A stretch of DNA of 38,005 bases. Origin: a virus. The notes beneath the pieces are model-generated. The model made no database searches and had not been told where the DNA came from. It worked only from the letters and a program-made list of their open reading frames with translations. The stretch is taken from positions 1 to 38,005 of the IMG/VR virus record IMGVR_UViG_3300037520_000547; one strand, written 5' to 3'. This document shows, one piece after another, positions 1 to 6,762 of this stretch (position 1 is the first letter of the stretch; each line of letters opens with the position of its first letter). Made by a program: the position numbers and the translations under genes.

Positions 1-253
1 GGCGGGCAAAGGCGTGAGCGCTGCGGGCCAACAGATCAACCGTATGGTGCCCGCCCAGACTGGCGCTGCGGTACAGACTGCTACGAATTTGTTACCCAAG
101 GTCGTGCAGCAATTGGAGACGACAGGACGCCGCGTGTTGGCCGGGCCAAAGGCGCGGGCGTTGGCAGACATCACCGAAGGCCAGAACGTAAACGCGCTTA
201 TCGCGTCGTTGGAAAAACCAAGTTCGTTTCCGCGTACGGCGGCCGAAGCCGCT
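1..253. repeat. terminal direct repeat, left copy (imperfect)
   Basis: Bases 1-253 align without gaps to 37753-38005. The first 126 positions are identical. The next 127 carry 11 differences (127, 135, 142, 145, 151, 214, 215, 224, 225, 235, 241). The reading frame is kept, and three residues of the encoded ejection protein change (V to A, K to Q, S to V). The best reading is the overlap of a circular or circularly permuted genome assembled from two closely related strains. A true terminal repeat packaged by the phage would be expected to be identical. Confidence 0.9.
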
Positions 254-1564
254 GCGTCTACAGGCGCGGCAGAATACGTTGCAATGCAGCAACGTCTGGC
301 TGAACGGGGCGGCGCGGCGTCGGCTAAACAAGCGACAAAAGCCAAGCGGGCTATCGAAGCGCCGATTGCCAATATCAAAGGCACTCCTGCGCAACGCCAG
401 GCAGCAGTCGATAAGCGCGCAGCTATGGCCGATCCCTTTTACGAGGCTGCCGATAAGTCTTTCCTCAAAGAAGACGCGGCGCTGCGCGAGTTGTTGGGCC
501 GCCCTGAAGTGGCGGCGGCGGCGAAAAAAGCCGCTGCTGACGCGCGCAGCGAACGACGGGTGGCGGTTACAGGTGAAACGCGCGCGGCGGCTACAAACCG
601 CGTAGAGGCGGGCGTTACCGCAGATTTCCGGCCCATATACAAAGATGTAACAACGCCCGCTACAACGGCTGAGTACAACGGCAAGTATCTGTCCGACATC
701 ATTGAAGAGATGAAGGCGGAGTATAAAGCTAATGTCAAAAACCCGGCCGCCGCGCAGTCAAACCGGATACTCTGGAATACCGTCCAAGAGATGGAAAAGT
801 GGTATGGAGATCGGTCGCCGGAACGCAAGGCGGCCAAAGAACTTTTTGAGATGTATAGCAAGCCCATCAACCGTACAGATGCGGCGGCGTTTATTTTTGA
901 CGAGTTGTCTCCCACGACAAAACGGGGCACGACAGATTTGGACTTCAACGCTTTTGCCAAAGCGCTTGAGGACGAGCGAGACACTATCACGAAAGCGCTG
1001 AACTGGTCGTCAACGTCTAAAAAGTTTAAGGACGTACTTAACCAGAACGACATTAACGCTATCAAAGCAATCGACGCCGAACGCCTCAATAAGAACCTTA
1101 CGCAAGATTTGGAGAAGTTTGGTCGTGAGCGCGCGTCTGGCGTCGTTAGCGACGTGTTCGCAACGCCTAACACCGGAAGCTGGCTCAATCGTTTTATGAC
1201 CTTGTTCAACATGGTCAAACGATTGGTTGGCGCTAAACTGAGCGACAAGGCGATTGCTGAAATGTCGCTTGAGGCGCTAGATCCTAAGCTGGCCGCCAAA
1301 GCGCTTAAAGAGATGCAGACAAAGCTAAAGCCCGCGCCCGTTCGTCAGATGCCGGGTATGCCTGCGGCGCCTGCGCCGGTCAAGAAAGCCGCTAAAGTCG
1401 CAAGCGCTGTTAAGGCTGGCGTAAGAGAACTGCCGCGTCCGTCCAAGCCCGGTTTGACTGCAACGGGCACTGTAGCCAATACGATGGCTCAGGCCCGCGA
1501 AGACAATCCAAACGCCTTTTTGACTGATGCGTATGGTCGTACATACGAATATCCTACGAGGTGA
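1..1564 (+). CDS. large ejection/internal virion protein, C-terminal part (continues from 37139-38005)
   Basis: The frame is already open at base 2 and ends at TGA 1562-1564. Joined to 37139-37752 it gives one protein of about 725 residues. This half is rich in Ala and Lys and predicted helical, with a Lys/Pro/Ala-rich tail, and has no recognisable enzyme domain. Its N-terminal half (37139) begins with an opening I recall from phage DNA-transfer proteins. It follows the gp7-like and a second ejection-type gene, as expected for the third member of a P22-type ejection set. A/T-ending codons are more frequent than in the replication genes. The internal ATGs and GTGs near the left edge should not be read as starts. 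The role is inferred from position and composition. Confidence 0.75.
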   Translation, partial: AGKGVSAAGQQINRMVPAQTGAAVQTATNLLPKVVQQLETTGRRVLAGPKARALADITEGQNVNALIASLEKPSSFPRTAAEAAASTGAAEYVAMQQRLAERGGAASAKQATKAKRAIEAPIANIKGTPAQRQAAVDKRAAMADPFYEAADKSFLKEDAALRELLGRPEVAAAAKKAAADARSERRVAVTGETRAAATNRVEAGVTADFRPIYKDVTTPATTAEYNGKYLSDIIEEMKAEYKANVKNPAAAQSNRILWNTVQEMEKWYGDRSPERKAAKELFEMYSKPINRTDAAAFIFDELSPTTKRGTTDLDFNAFAKALEDERDTITKALNWSSTSKKFKDVLNQNDINAIKAIDAERLNKNLTQDLEKFGRERASGVVSDVFATPNTGSWLNRFMTLFNMVKRLVGAKLSDKAIAEMSLEALDPKLAAKALKEMQTKLKPAPVRQMPGMPAAPAPVKKAAKVASAVKAGVRELPRPSKPGLTATGTVANTMAQAREDNPNAFLTDAYGRTYEYPTR

Positions 1565-1568
1565 CACG

Positions 1569-1826
1569 GTGGACTACCAAGTGCTTTTCAACCTCGCAGT
1601 AGGGGCTGTCAGTGTTACGGGTGGGTGGGTTTTGAGCCGGGTGTACCACAGTCTGGACCGTCTCGACGAAGACGTGCGGAAGATCCCGCTGAACTACGTC
1701 CAAAAGGACGACTTCAAGTCGGCCGTTGCGGACATCAAGAACGACATCCGCACCGGCTTCGCCCAGGTGGACCGCACGCTGAACAGCCTCTTCGACCGCG
1801 TCAACGAGAAGGCCGACAAGACGTGA
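1569..1826 (+). CDS. small membrane-anchored coiled-coil protein of the lysis cassette
   Basis: This gene would encode 85 residues. I chose GTG 1569 because GAGG lies just upstream (1557-1560) and the protein then starts with a hydrophobic segment (residues 3-22, YQVLFNLAVGAVSVTGGWVL). An ATG at 1527 would begin inside the previous gene. The rest is charged and heptad-like (residues 25-85), with Leu/Val/Ile spacing typical of a coiled coil. The stop overlaps the endolysin start as GTGA, so translation is probably coupled. One membrane anchor plus a cytoplasmic coiled coil next to an endolysin resembles XhlA-type haemolysin/holin accessory proteins. The exact family is not certain. Confidence 0.7.
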   Translation: MDYQVLFNLAVGAVSVTGGWVLSRVYHSLDRLDEDVRKIPLNYVQKDDFKSAVADIKNDIRTGFAQVDRTLNSLFDRVNEKADKT

Positions 1827-2269
1827 AGGTCAACGCCGCAGGTCTGGACTTGATCAAGAGCTTTGAGGGCCTTCGCCTGAAAGCGTACAAGTGCAGCGCG
1901 GGCGTGGACACCATCGGTTACGGCCACACGTCGGCAGCCGGCGAACCCAAGGTGACGCCGCGCATGACGATCACGGCCGCCGAGGCCGAGAAGATACTGG
2001 CCCGCGACTTGGGCAAGTACGAGCAGGCGGTCGATAAGGCCGTCACCGTCAAGCCGACGCCCAACCAGTTCTCCGCGATGGTCAGCCTCTGCTACAACAT
2101 CGGTCCCGGCAACTTTGCGGGCTCGTCGGTTGTGCGGCGCCTGAACGCGGGTGACGTCAAGGGCGCTGCCGAAGCATTCCTGATGTGGAACAAGGTTCAT
2201 GGCCGCGCGTTGGCGGGGTTGACCCGCCGCCGTGAGGCTGAACGCAAACTTTTCTTAACCCCGGAGTGA
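1823..2269 (+). CDS. endolysin, GH24 (T4/P22-type) lysozyme
   Basis: The protein has 148 residues, a normal length for phage lysozymes, which cleave the MurNAc-GlcNAc bond of peptidoglycan. The GH24 catalytic pattern E-x8-(D/C)-x5-T fits E15, C24 and T30, in SFEGLRLKAYKC and DTIGYGHT. Cysteine at the middle position is a known variant of the family. A second core block (NQFSAMVSLCYNIGPGNF) and the C-terminal LTRRREAERKLF also match. GTG 1823 is the start; it overlaps the stop of the preceding gene and keeps the conserved opening VNAAGLDLIKSFEG. There is no signal peptide or SAR segment, so release depends on a holin, probably a neighbouring gene. Confidence 0.93.
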   Translation: MKVNAAGLDLIKSFEGLRLKAYKCSAGVDTIGYGHTSAAGEPKVTPRMTITAAEAEKILARDLGKYEQAVDKAVTVKPTPNQFSAMVSLCYNIGPGNFAGSSVVRRLNAGDVKGAAEAFLMWNKVHGRALAGLTRRREAERKLFLTPE

Positions 2270-2274
2270 ATAAC

Positions 2275-2451
2275 ATGACTGCACATAAGGCCGTAGCTGC
2301 CTTCATCACCAGCCTTGTGGCCCTCATCGGCTTGTTCGGCATCTCGACCGGCTGGGTGACGCCCAGCCTGATCGACAGCGTGTCGGTCATTCTTGGCGCG
2401 GTCCTGACCGCCGTCGTCACCTACATGGTCCCGAACCAGCCCAAGGTATGA
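2275..2451 (+). CDS. holin-like protein, two transmembrane segments
   Basis: The product has 58 residues. ATG 2275 is preceded by GGAG at 2263-2266; a GTG at 2266 would add only three residues. There are two hydrophobic helices, at about residues 7-26 and 31-51, joined by a short polar turn (GWVTPSLIDS). This is the usual topology of small phage holins, which form lesions that let the endolysin reach the wall. It lies directly after the endolysin and overlaps the next gene by four bases (ATGA). The role rests on size, topology and place; no family-specific motif is visible. Confidence 0.75.
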   Translation: MTAHKAVAAFITSLVALIGLFGISTGWVTPSLIDSVSVILGAVLTAVVTYMVPNQPKV

Positions 2452-2675
2452 CCTGGCTGGAGATTGCCGCTATCGCCGCGCTGCTGGTCGGCGTCGGCGC
2501 TGGCGGCTATCTGGTGGCGCGGCGGCCGACCTTCTGGGTCGGTCTGGGCGCTGCTGTGTTCAAGAGCCTTCTTCCTCATCTGGCCAAACGCATGACAGCG
2601 GAACAGGAGAAGGCGTATCAGGACTGCGTTCGCCGGGGTGGCGAGTGGGATCCGTTCCGCAAGCGCTGCAAGTGA
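2448..2675 (+). CDS. small membrane protein of the lysis cassette, function unknown
   Basis: The product has 75 residues; its ATG overlaps the holin stop as ATGA. Residues 2-24 are strongly hydrophobic (TWLEIAAIAALLVGVGAGGYLVA) and form one membrane anchor. The rest is basic and ends in a two-cysteine motif (DCVRRGGEWDPFRKRCK). Its place after the endolysin and holin could suit a spanin or lysis regulator, but it has no lipobox and no long coiled coil, so I do not call it Rz. Its last 116 bases overlap a minus-strand ORF (2560-2769), so the lysis and replication transcripts converge here. Confidence 0.65.
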   Translation: MTWLEIAAIAALLVGVGAGGYLVARRPTFWVGLGAAVFKSLLPHLAKRMTAEQEKAYQDCVRRGGEWDPFRKRCK

Positions 2676-2769
2676 AGTCGATGATGAGCCCGACCCACTC
2701 CTCGTAAGAGTTTGGTGCTATAGTCTTGACATGCTGGATGGCCGCCTCGATCAGCGCCGCGCGGGTCAC
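2560..2769 (-). CDS. small hypothetical protein at the end of the minus-strand replication operon
   Basis: This ORF has 69 codons. Its GTG (2769) overlaps the stop of the preceding minus gene as GTGA, the same coupling used one gene earlier. The first half looks like a folded small protein (helical AALIEAAIQHVKTI, then FTCSACGTDP with two Cys). The second half is low-complexity and antisense to the plus-strand membrane protein at 2448-2675. I see no family. The coupling makes it plausible, but a 116-base convergent overlap is unusual and the C-terminal half may be spurious. Confidence 0.45.
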   Translation of the reverse strand: MTRAALIEAAIQHVKTIAPNSYEEWVGLIIDFTCSACGTDPTRHPGERSPDTPSPVPLSCVWPDEEEGS

Positions 2770-2948
2770 GACTTGACCTTCTCCAACAGTTCCTGACGCT
2801 CCCGCTGCGCCCGCAGCATGGTGTAGCGCTGGTGAATGCGGACGATGAAGGTGGGCCGCTTGTGGACCTTGACCTCTTCATCCAACATCGCCCGTATTTG
2901 GTTTTCGTCCTTCAACGGCAGCACAGCGTTAAGTTGAAACCAGTTCAC
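2766..2948 (-). CDS. small hypothetical protein coupled to the SNF2-type helicase
   Basis: The product has 60 residues. GTG 2948 overlaps the helicase stop as GTGA, and purine-rich Shine-Dalgarno sequence (AGGAG, AAGGGG) lies just upstream in the helicase end. The sequence is charged and mostly helical (KDENQIRAMLDEEVKVHKRP, then RIHQRYTMLRAQRERQELLEKV). I recall similar small proteins beside phage SNF2 helicases but cannot name a family. Tight coupling suggests it is needed in proportion to the helicase. Confidence 0.65.
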   Translation of the reverse strand: MNWFQLNAVLPLKDENQIRAMLDEEVKVHKRPTFIVRIHQRYTMLRAQRERQELLEKVKS

Positions 2949-4282
2949 CCCTTTAACTCCTCTAAAGCTATGTCGGAAATCGCGCGCTTGTCCGCCAAGG
3001 CGGCCCAGATGCGCTCGTCTATCGTCTTGTTGGTCAGCATCACGTAGACCCACACGTCCTTGTCTTGGCCCCCGCGATGAATGCGGCCGACCGTCTGTTC
3101 GTACAGTTCCAACGACCACGGCAGCGACAGAAACACCATCTTGTTGCCGCCGTACTGGAGGTTCAGCCCGTGGCCGGCCGACTTGGGATGGACGGCCAGC
3201 AGCCGGATCTGCCCCTTGTTCCAGCGCTCGACCACATCGGCGCCGTCGTCCAGCGTCCACAGGTGCGGGTAACGGGTCTTCAACTGCGCCAGTTCCTCGA
3301 CGAAGTTGTAGACGATCAGCGTGTTGTCCTGCTGGTTGCCTTCCAAGATCTCATCCAGCAGGTCAAAGCGGTGCCGGGAGAACCAGTGCGCGAACTTGTA
3401 GGACTTGAAGACCCCCGCCGTATCCATTGCCTCCGTCACCGTGTCGTAGACCCAGCCGCCCGCCATCTGTTGCAGCTTGCTCGTCACGGCGGCGGCTGAC
3501 AGGGCGGTGATTTCCGTACCTTTCAGCGTTGTTACAAAGTCGCGCTTCATCTTCTCGTATGGCTCACGGTCGGGCATGTCGCAGCGCATCTCGACGACGT
3601 GGCAGGGCGGCAGCTTGTCCTTGTAGACGCCGGGCTCCAGCACAAATGTCGCCGGGCGGATGCGCGCCATGACCTGTTCGAGGGCACCGCGTCGCGGCTG
3701 CCAATCGCCAAACTCGCGGTTGATGCAGACAAAGTATTGCTGGAGGAACGCGCCCTTGGCGCGGCCCAGCAACGCCTCGTCCACCACCTTGCACTGGCCG
3801 AAGACGTCCTCCAGCCCGTTCGAGGTGAACGATCCGGTCAGGCCCCAGCGGACGGGGAAGCGGTCCAGCACCTTGTAGAACGCCTTGAAGCGTTTGCCCG
3901 ACGGGTTCTTGAGCCGGGTCAGTTCGTCGAACACCACGCCCTGGAACGGCAGGTCAGCCGGCAGCTTGTCAAGGTTGTCGTAGTTGACAATGACGATGTC
4001 ACTGCTAGACGAGAGCGCTGCCTTGCGTTGGGTGGAGGTGCCGACGGCAACGGAATAAGACAGCGACGGCGCCCACTTCGCCACCTCGACGGGCCACACG
4101 TCCGTACACACACGTTTGGGCGCCACCACCAGCCAGCGCCTGGCGTGACCGTCGCGCTTCATCTCGGCCATCGCCCGCAGCGTGATTGCGGTCTTGCCCG
4201 CGCCCACCGGGGCCAGGATCATGGCGCGGTCACGCTCGTACAGGAACGTGACCGCTTCGTTCTGGTAGGGTCTAAGTTGCAA
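2945..4282 (-). CDS. SNF2-family DEAD-box-like helicase
   Basis: The product has 445 residues, a compact two-RecA-domain superfamily 2 ATPase. Visible motifs are Walker A APVGAGKT (24-31), motif II FDEL (118-121), motif III LTGSFTSNG (148-156), motif V SAGHGLNLQ and motif VI QTVGRIHRGGQ near the C-terminus, in the SNF2 order. Such phage proteins are thought to translocate on or remodel DNA during replication or recombination; the substrate is unknown. The start overlaps the end of the methyltransferase by 11 bases, and the stop is coupled to the next gene. The VRR-NUC nuclease two genes upstream is a frequent partner of this helicase type. Confidence 0.92.
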   Translation of the reverse strand: MQLRPYQNEAVTFLYERDRAMILAPVGAGKTAITLRAMAEMKRDGHARRWLVVAPKRVCTDVWPVEVAKWAPSLSYSVAVGTSTQRKAALSSSSDIVIVNYDNLDKLPADLPFQGVVFDELTRLKNPSGKRFKAFYKVLDRFPVRWGLTGSFTSNGLEDVFGQCKVVDEALLGRAKGAFLQQYFVCINREFGDWQPRRGALEQVMARIRPATFVLEPGVYKDKLPPCHVVEMRCDMPDREPYEKMKRDFVTTLKGTEITALSAAAVTSKLQQMAGGWVYDTVTEAMDTAGVFKSYKFAHWFSRHRFDLLDEILEGNQQDNTLIVYNFVEELAQLKTRYPHLWTLDDGADVVERWNKGQIRLLAVHPKSAGHGLNLQYGGNKMVFLSLPWSLELYEQTVGRIHRGGQDKDVWVYVMLTNKTIDERIWAALADKRAISDIALEELKG

Positions 4283-5294
4283 GGTAGGCCCCGATCACTT
4301 CTGCCGCTGCTTGCGGGACGATGGCATTGCCGTAGGCGCGCAGGCGTCCCACTCTGGCGGCAGCCCCATGAGCCAGCGGGAATGTGCCGGGTTCAACTGG
4401 CCGCCACTTTCCATCCCGGCAGTGGAGCCAGTCAGCATCTCGCCAGTGGCCGTTAGTCGCGCTGGCTGATCGTGGATGACCTTGCAGACCGCGTTCGGCA
4501 ATTCGCTGTCCTTGTGCGCCGCCGCTCCCGCCCGGCCCCGGCTGTCCGCCGCCAGTGGTGTCGGCCAACCCGACAACTGCACTTGATCCTGTAGCGCCCC
4601 CGACCTGTTCTCGCCCTTCCCCGCTTCCGTGTATCGGTTGTAGTCCGTGCCCTTCGTGTCGTGGACCGTCGGCGTTGCCCAGCCCGCTAGGTCCGCGTCC
4701 CTCACCAAGCAGGCGCAGCCGTGCTTCGTTCCATGCTTCTCCTTCTGCCCCAACGAGCGCCCGTGCGTGTCGTGCGCCTGTGGTGTCGTCCAGCCTTTCT
4801 CCGACAAACCAGAGACGCTGACGGATGTGCGGGGCGCCGATGCCCGCAGCGCACAGATCTGCCGCCCCAATGGCGTAGCCCGATGCTTCCATGTCAGCGC
4901 ATACAGCGTCGAGCCAGCCGAGGCCGTCCTTGCTTGCAACCTGCTCTCCAAAGACAACTGGAGGGCGGCACTCTGCGATGAGCCGATGGAACTCAGGCCA
5001 GAGGTGGCGCTCGTCTTCGACGCCCTTGCCTTGACCGGCGGCGCTGAAGGGCTGGCAGGGACAGCTTCCGGTCCAGACGGGCCTGGCGTCATCCCACCCG
5101 GCAAGGCGGAGGGCATGGGACCAGACGCCGATACCGGCGAAGAAGTGGCACTGGGTGTAGCCGCGCAAGTCTGCCGCAGCCACGCCCCGAATTGATCTGT
5201 CATCTACATCACCGTCCGCTATCAAACCGTTCTTGATCAGGTTTCGCAGCCATTGGGCTGCATAAGGGTCGAACTCGTTATAGTACGCTGCCAT
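4272..5294 (-). CDS. DNA (cytosine-5) methyltransferase
   Basis: The product has 340 residues and transfers a methyl group from S-adenosylmethionine to C5 of cytosine. Motifs in order: I FFAGIG (51-56) for SAM; IV GSCPCQPFS with catalytic C80; VI GEQV (116-119, the ENV position); VIII GAPHIRQRLWFV (153-164); a Gly-rich variable target-recognition region (about 170-290); motif X RLRAYGNAIVPQAA near the end. There is no paired endonuclease gene, so it more likely protects phage DNA from host restriction than forms a restriction system. Its first 58 bases overlap the VRR-NUC gene. A long second ORF (4295-5203) runs in the +1 frame through most of it. Confidence 0.93.
   Translation of the reverse strand: MAAYYNEFDPYAAQWLRNLIKNGLIADGDVDDRSIRGVAAADLRGYTQCHFFAGIGVWSHALRLAGWDDARPVWTGSCPCQPFSAAGQGKGVEDERHLWPEFHRLIAECRPPVVFGEQVASKDGLGWLDAVCADMEASGYAIGAADLCAAGIGAPHIRQRLWFVGERLDDTTGARHARALVGAEGEAWNEARLRLLGEGRGPSGLGNADGPRHEGHGLQPIHGSGEGREQVGGATGSSAVVGLADTTGGGQPGPGGSGGAQGQRIAERGLQGHPRSASATNGHWRDADWLHCRDGKWRPVEPGTFPLAHGAAARVGRLRAYGNAIVPQAAAEVIGAYLAT
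4295..5203 (-). CDS. candidate overprinted ORF inside the methyltransferase gene
   Basis: This is a 302-codon ORF in the +1 frame relative to the methyltransferase, starting at ATG 5203 (GGTGAT about eight bases upstream) and ending inside motif X. The product is Ser/Pro/Ala-rich at first, then has GSTLYALTWK, and a spaced W-x-T-P motif three times (GWTTPQAHD, GWATPTVHD, GWPTPLAAD), and ends LNPAHSRWLMGLPPEW. I recall predicted phage proteins with these signatures beside or within C5 methyltransferases, which would argue for a real product, but I cannot search here. Against it, long open shadow frames are common in this GC-rich genome, and motif VIII constrains both frames. The function is unknown. 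Confidence 0.4.
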   Translation of the reverse strand: MTDQFGAWLRQTCAATPSATSSPVSASGPMPSALPGGMTPGPSGPEAVPASPSAPPVKARASKTSATSGLSSIGSSQSAALQLSLESRLQARTASAGSTLYALTWKHRATPLGRQICALRASAPRTSVSVSGLSEKGWTTPQAHDTHGRSLGQKEKHGTKHGCACLVRDADLAGWATPTVHDTKGTDYNRYTEAGKGENRSGALQDQVQLSGWPTPLAADSRGRAGAAAHKDSELPNAVCKVIHDQPARLTATGEMLTGSTAGMESGGQLNPAHSRWLMGLPPEWDACAPTAMPSSRKQRQK

Positions 5295-5545
5295 TCATCC
5301 ACCTCCGTTTTTGACCATAGCGTAGTGTAGTTCTGGTTGCGTGCCCGCATGTCCTCCGCAAACTTACGTTGCAGCGGCGACAGCCGGCCATTGGGCGCTT
5401 TCAGTTCGACGAACCACGTCGCCCCACCGGGCAGGCAGGCGATGCGGTCGCTGACGCCCTTGCAGTTCAGCGCGCGGAACTTGTATGTGACGCCGCCCAT
5501 GCGCTGGACGGTCCACACAAAGTATCGTTCGATCTCGCGTTCCAT
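5237..5545 (-). CDS. VRR-NUC domain nuclease
   Basis: The product has 102 residues from ATG 5545; an in-frame ATG at 5551 would add two. It is a single VRR-NUC (PD-(D/E)XK-like) domain. GVSDRI supplies the active-site Asp (residue 33 from this start) and WFVELKAP the E-x-K pair, followed by the family's GRLSPLQ. Such stand-alone nucleases resemble Holliday-junction or flap-cleaving enzymes. I prefer 5545 because the best promoter places the -10 box at 5552-5557, directly against the upstream ATG, so transcription would begin at or near 5545. The 3' end overlaps the methyltransferase start by 58 bases. Confidence 0.9.
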   Translation of the reverse strand: MEREIERYFVWTVQRMGGVTYKFRALNCKGVSDRIACLPGGATWFVELKAPNGRLSPLQRKFAEDMRARNQNYTTLWSKTEVDEWQRTITSSTLMQPNGCET

Positions 5546-5551
5546 GCTCAT

Positions 5552-5580
5552 TATGTATCAAACAATCATTGACAGGTCAA
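5552..5580 (-). promoter_or_regulatory. promoter for the nuclease-methyltransferase-helicase operon
   Basis: On the minus strand TTGACC (5580-5575) is followed after 17 bases by TACATA (5557-5552). The start of transcription would fall about seven bases on, at the ATG of the nuclease, predicting a leaderless mRNA. Its -35 box directly abuts the -35 of the opposite promoter. Confidence 0.6.
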
Positions 5581-5597
5581 CAAACATTCTGTAGCGT
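5569..5597 (+). promoter_or_regulatory. promoter for the DUF2800-polymerase-primase block
   Basis: TTGACA (5569-5574), a 17-base spacer, then TAGCGT (5592-5597). The -35 is perfect and the -10 weak. It lies 28 bases ahead of the DUF2800 start, whose ribosome site is AAAGG. The two divergent -35 boxes form the palindrome TTGACAGGTCAA. Confidence 0.6.
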
Positions 5598-5624
5598 CGG
5601 GCCATCAACACAGAAAGGTACACT

Positions 5625-6749
5625 ATGGCTGCTCACTCAAACGTCGTCGGCGGTTCGACCGCCAAGCGCGTGCTGGCCTGCCCCGGCAGCGTCGCGCTCG
5701 TCCGCACCATGCCCCCGCAGCCGTCGTCGGTTCACGCCGACACCGGCACGCTGCTGCACAACACCATCGCCACCATCCTGGAGACGGGCAAGGACCCGCA
5801 GGAGTTCCTGGGCGTCACCTACAACGGCATCGAACTGACCGACGACCTGATGGAGCGCAAGTTGCTTCCGGCACTCGCCGCCCTTGACGAGATCGACCCC
5901 GACAAGATGATGGAGTACGCCGTCGAGCAGGTCGTCGGCTTCGGCGCCGCCCTGCCGGGCGTGTTCGGGTCCGCCGACGTCGTGGGCCGGATGGGCAAGC
6001 GCGGCATCCTGCTGGATTGGAAGTTCGGCGACGGCGTCGCGGTGGACGCGGAAGAGAACCCGCAGGGGCTGTTCTACGTTGCCGCAGCGCTCCGTACCGA
6101 GAAGACCGCATGGGCCTTCAAGGACGTCGAGGACATCGAGATCATCATCGTCCAGCCGCCCTACGTGAAGCGCTGGGTGACAACGCCCGCCCGCGTCAAG
6201 CAGTTCGAGGCCGACCTGATGCTGGCGGTGCGCGCTGCCGAGCAGCCCGACGCGCCACTGGCAGCCGGCGACCACTGCCGCTGGTGTACGGCCAAGACGA
6301 TCTGCCCGGTGGTCAGCGGTGCAGTCGCCCGCGCCACCCGCACGGCACTCAAGACGGTCAACGTGGACCGCCTGGCCGAGGCGCTGGGGCAGATCGACCT
6401 GCTGGTGGGCTACATCAAGGACGCCCGCGACATGGCGCAGCAACTGCTGGAAGCAGGCGTCGAGGTGCCGGGCTGGAAGCTGGTGCCCAAGCGCGCCACC
6501 CGCAAGTGGGTAGACGACAAAAAAGTCTTGACGACCCTGACCGAAGCAGGGCTTAATATCGAACAATTGACGGACCCCAAGTCCCCCGCGCAGATGGAGA
6601 AGGTGTTGAAGAAGCACAATGTCCCGCTGCCGTCTGACCTGATCGTGTCCGTCTCAACAGGTAGCACGTTGGCACCCGAGGATGATCCTCGCCCAGCGTC
6701 GTTACAAGTAGGTCGTCATCTGACGGCTGCTTTAGGTAAACTAGTCTAG
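5625..6749 (+). CDS. DUF2800 family RecB/Cas4-like nuclease
   Basis: The product has 374 residues. The PD-(D/E)XK core is visible as GSADVV (D118) and LLDWKFG (D131, K133). C19 with C218, C221 and C227 (in HCRWCTAKTIC) matches the four-cysteine iron-sulphur cluster of Cas4/AddB-type nucleases. The family occurs in phage replication modules and probably processes DNA ends. It is the first gene after the divergent promoter; the next gene starts 13 bases on. The last 70 or so codons use more A/T-ending codons than the rest. Confidence 0.88.
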   Translation: MAAHSNVVGGSTAKRVLACPGSVALVRTMPPQPSSVHADTGTLLHNTIATILETGKDPQEFLGVTYNGIELTDDLMERKLLPALAALDEIDPDKMMEYAVEQVVGFGAALPGVFGSADVVGRMGKRGILLDWKFGDGVAVDAEENPQGLFYVAAALRTEKTAWAFKDVEDIEIIIVQPPYVKRWVTTPARVKQFEADLMLAVRAAEQPDAPLAAGDHCRWCTAKTICPVVSGAVARATRTALKTVNVDRLAEALGQIDLLVGYIKDARDMAQQLLEAGVEVPGWKLVPKRATRKWVDDKKVLTTLTEAGLNIEQLTDPKSPAQMEKVLKKHNVPLPSDLIVSVSTGSTLAPEDDPRPASLQVGRHLTAALGKLV

Positions 6750-6762
6750 AAAGGACAGTACA

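Noticed and set aside
4272-5551. Restriction-modification system formed by the methyltransferase and VRR-NUC nuclease
   Set aside because: VRR-NUC stand-alone nucleases pair with SNF2 helicases in phage replication modules and are structure-selective. Nothing suggests sequence-specific cleavage.
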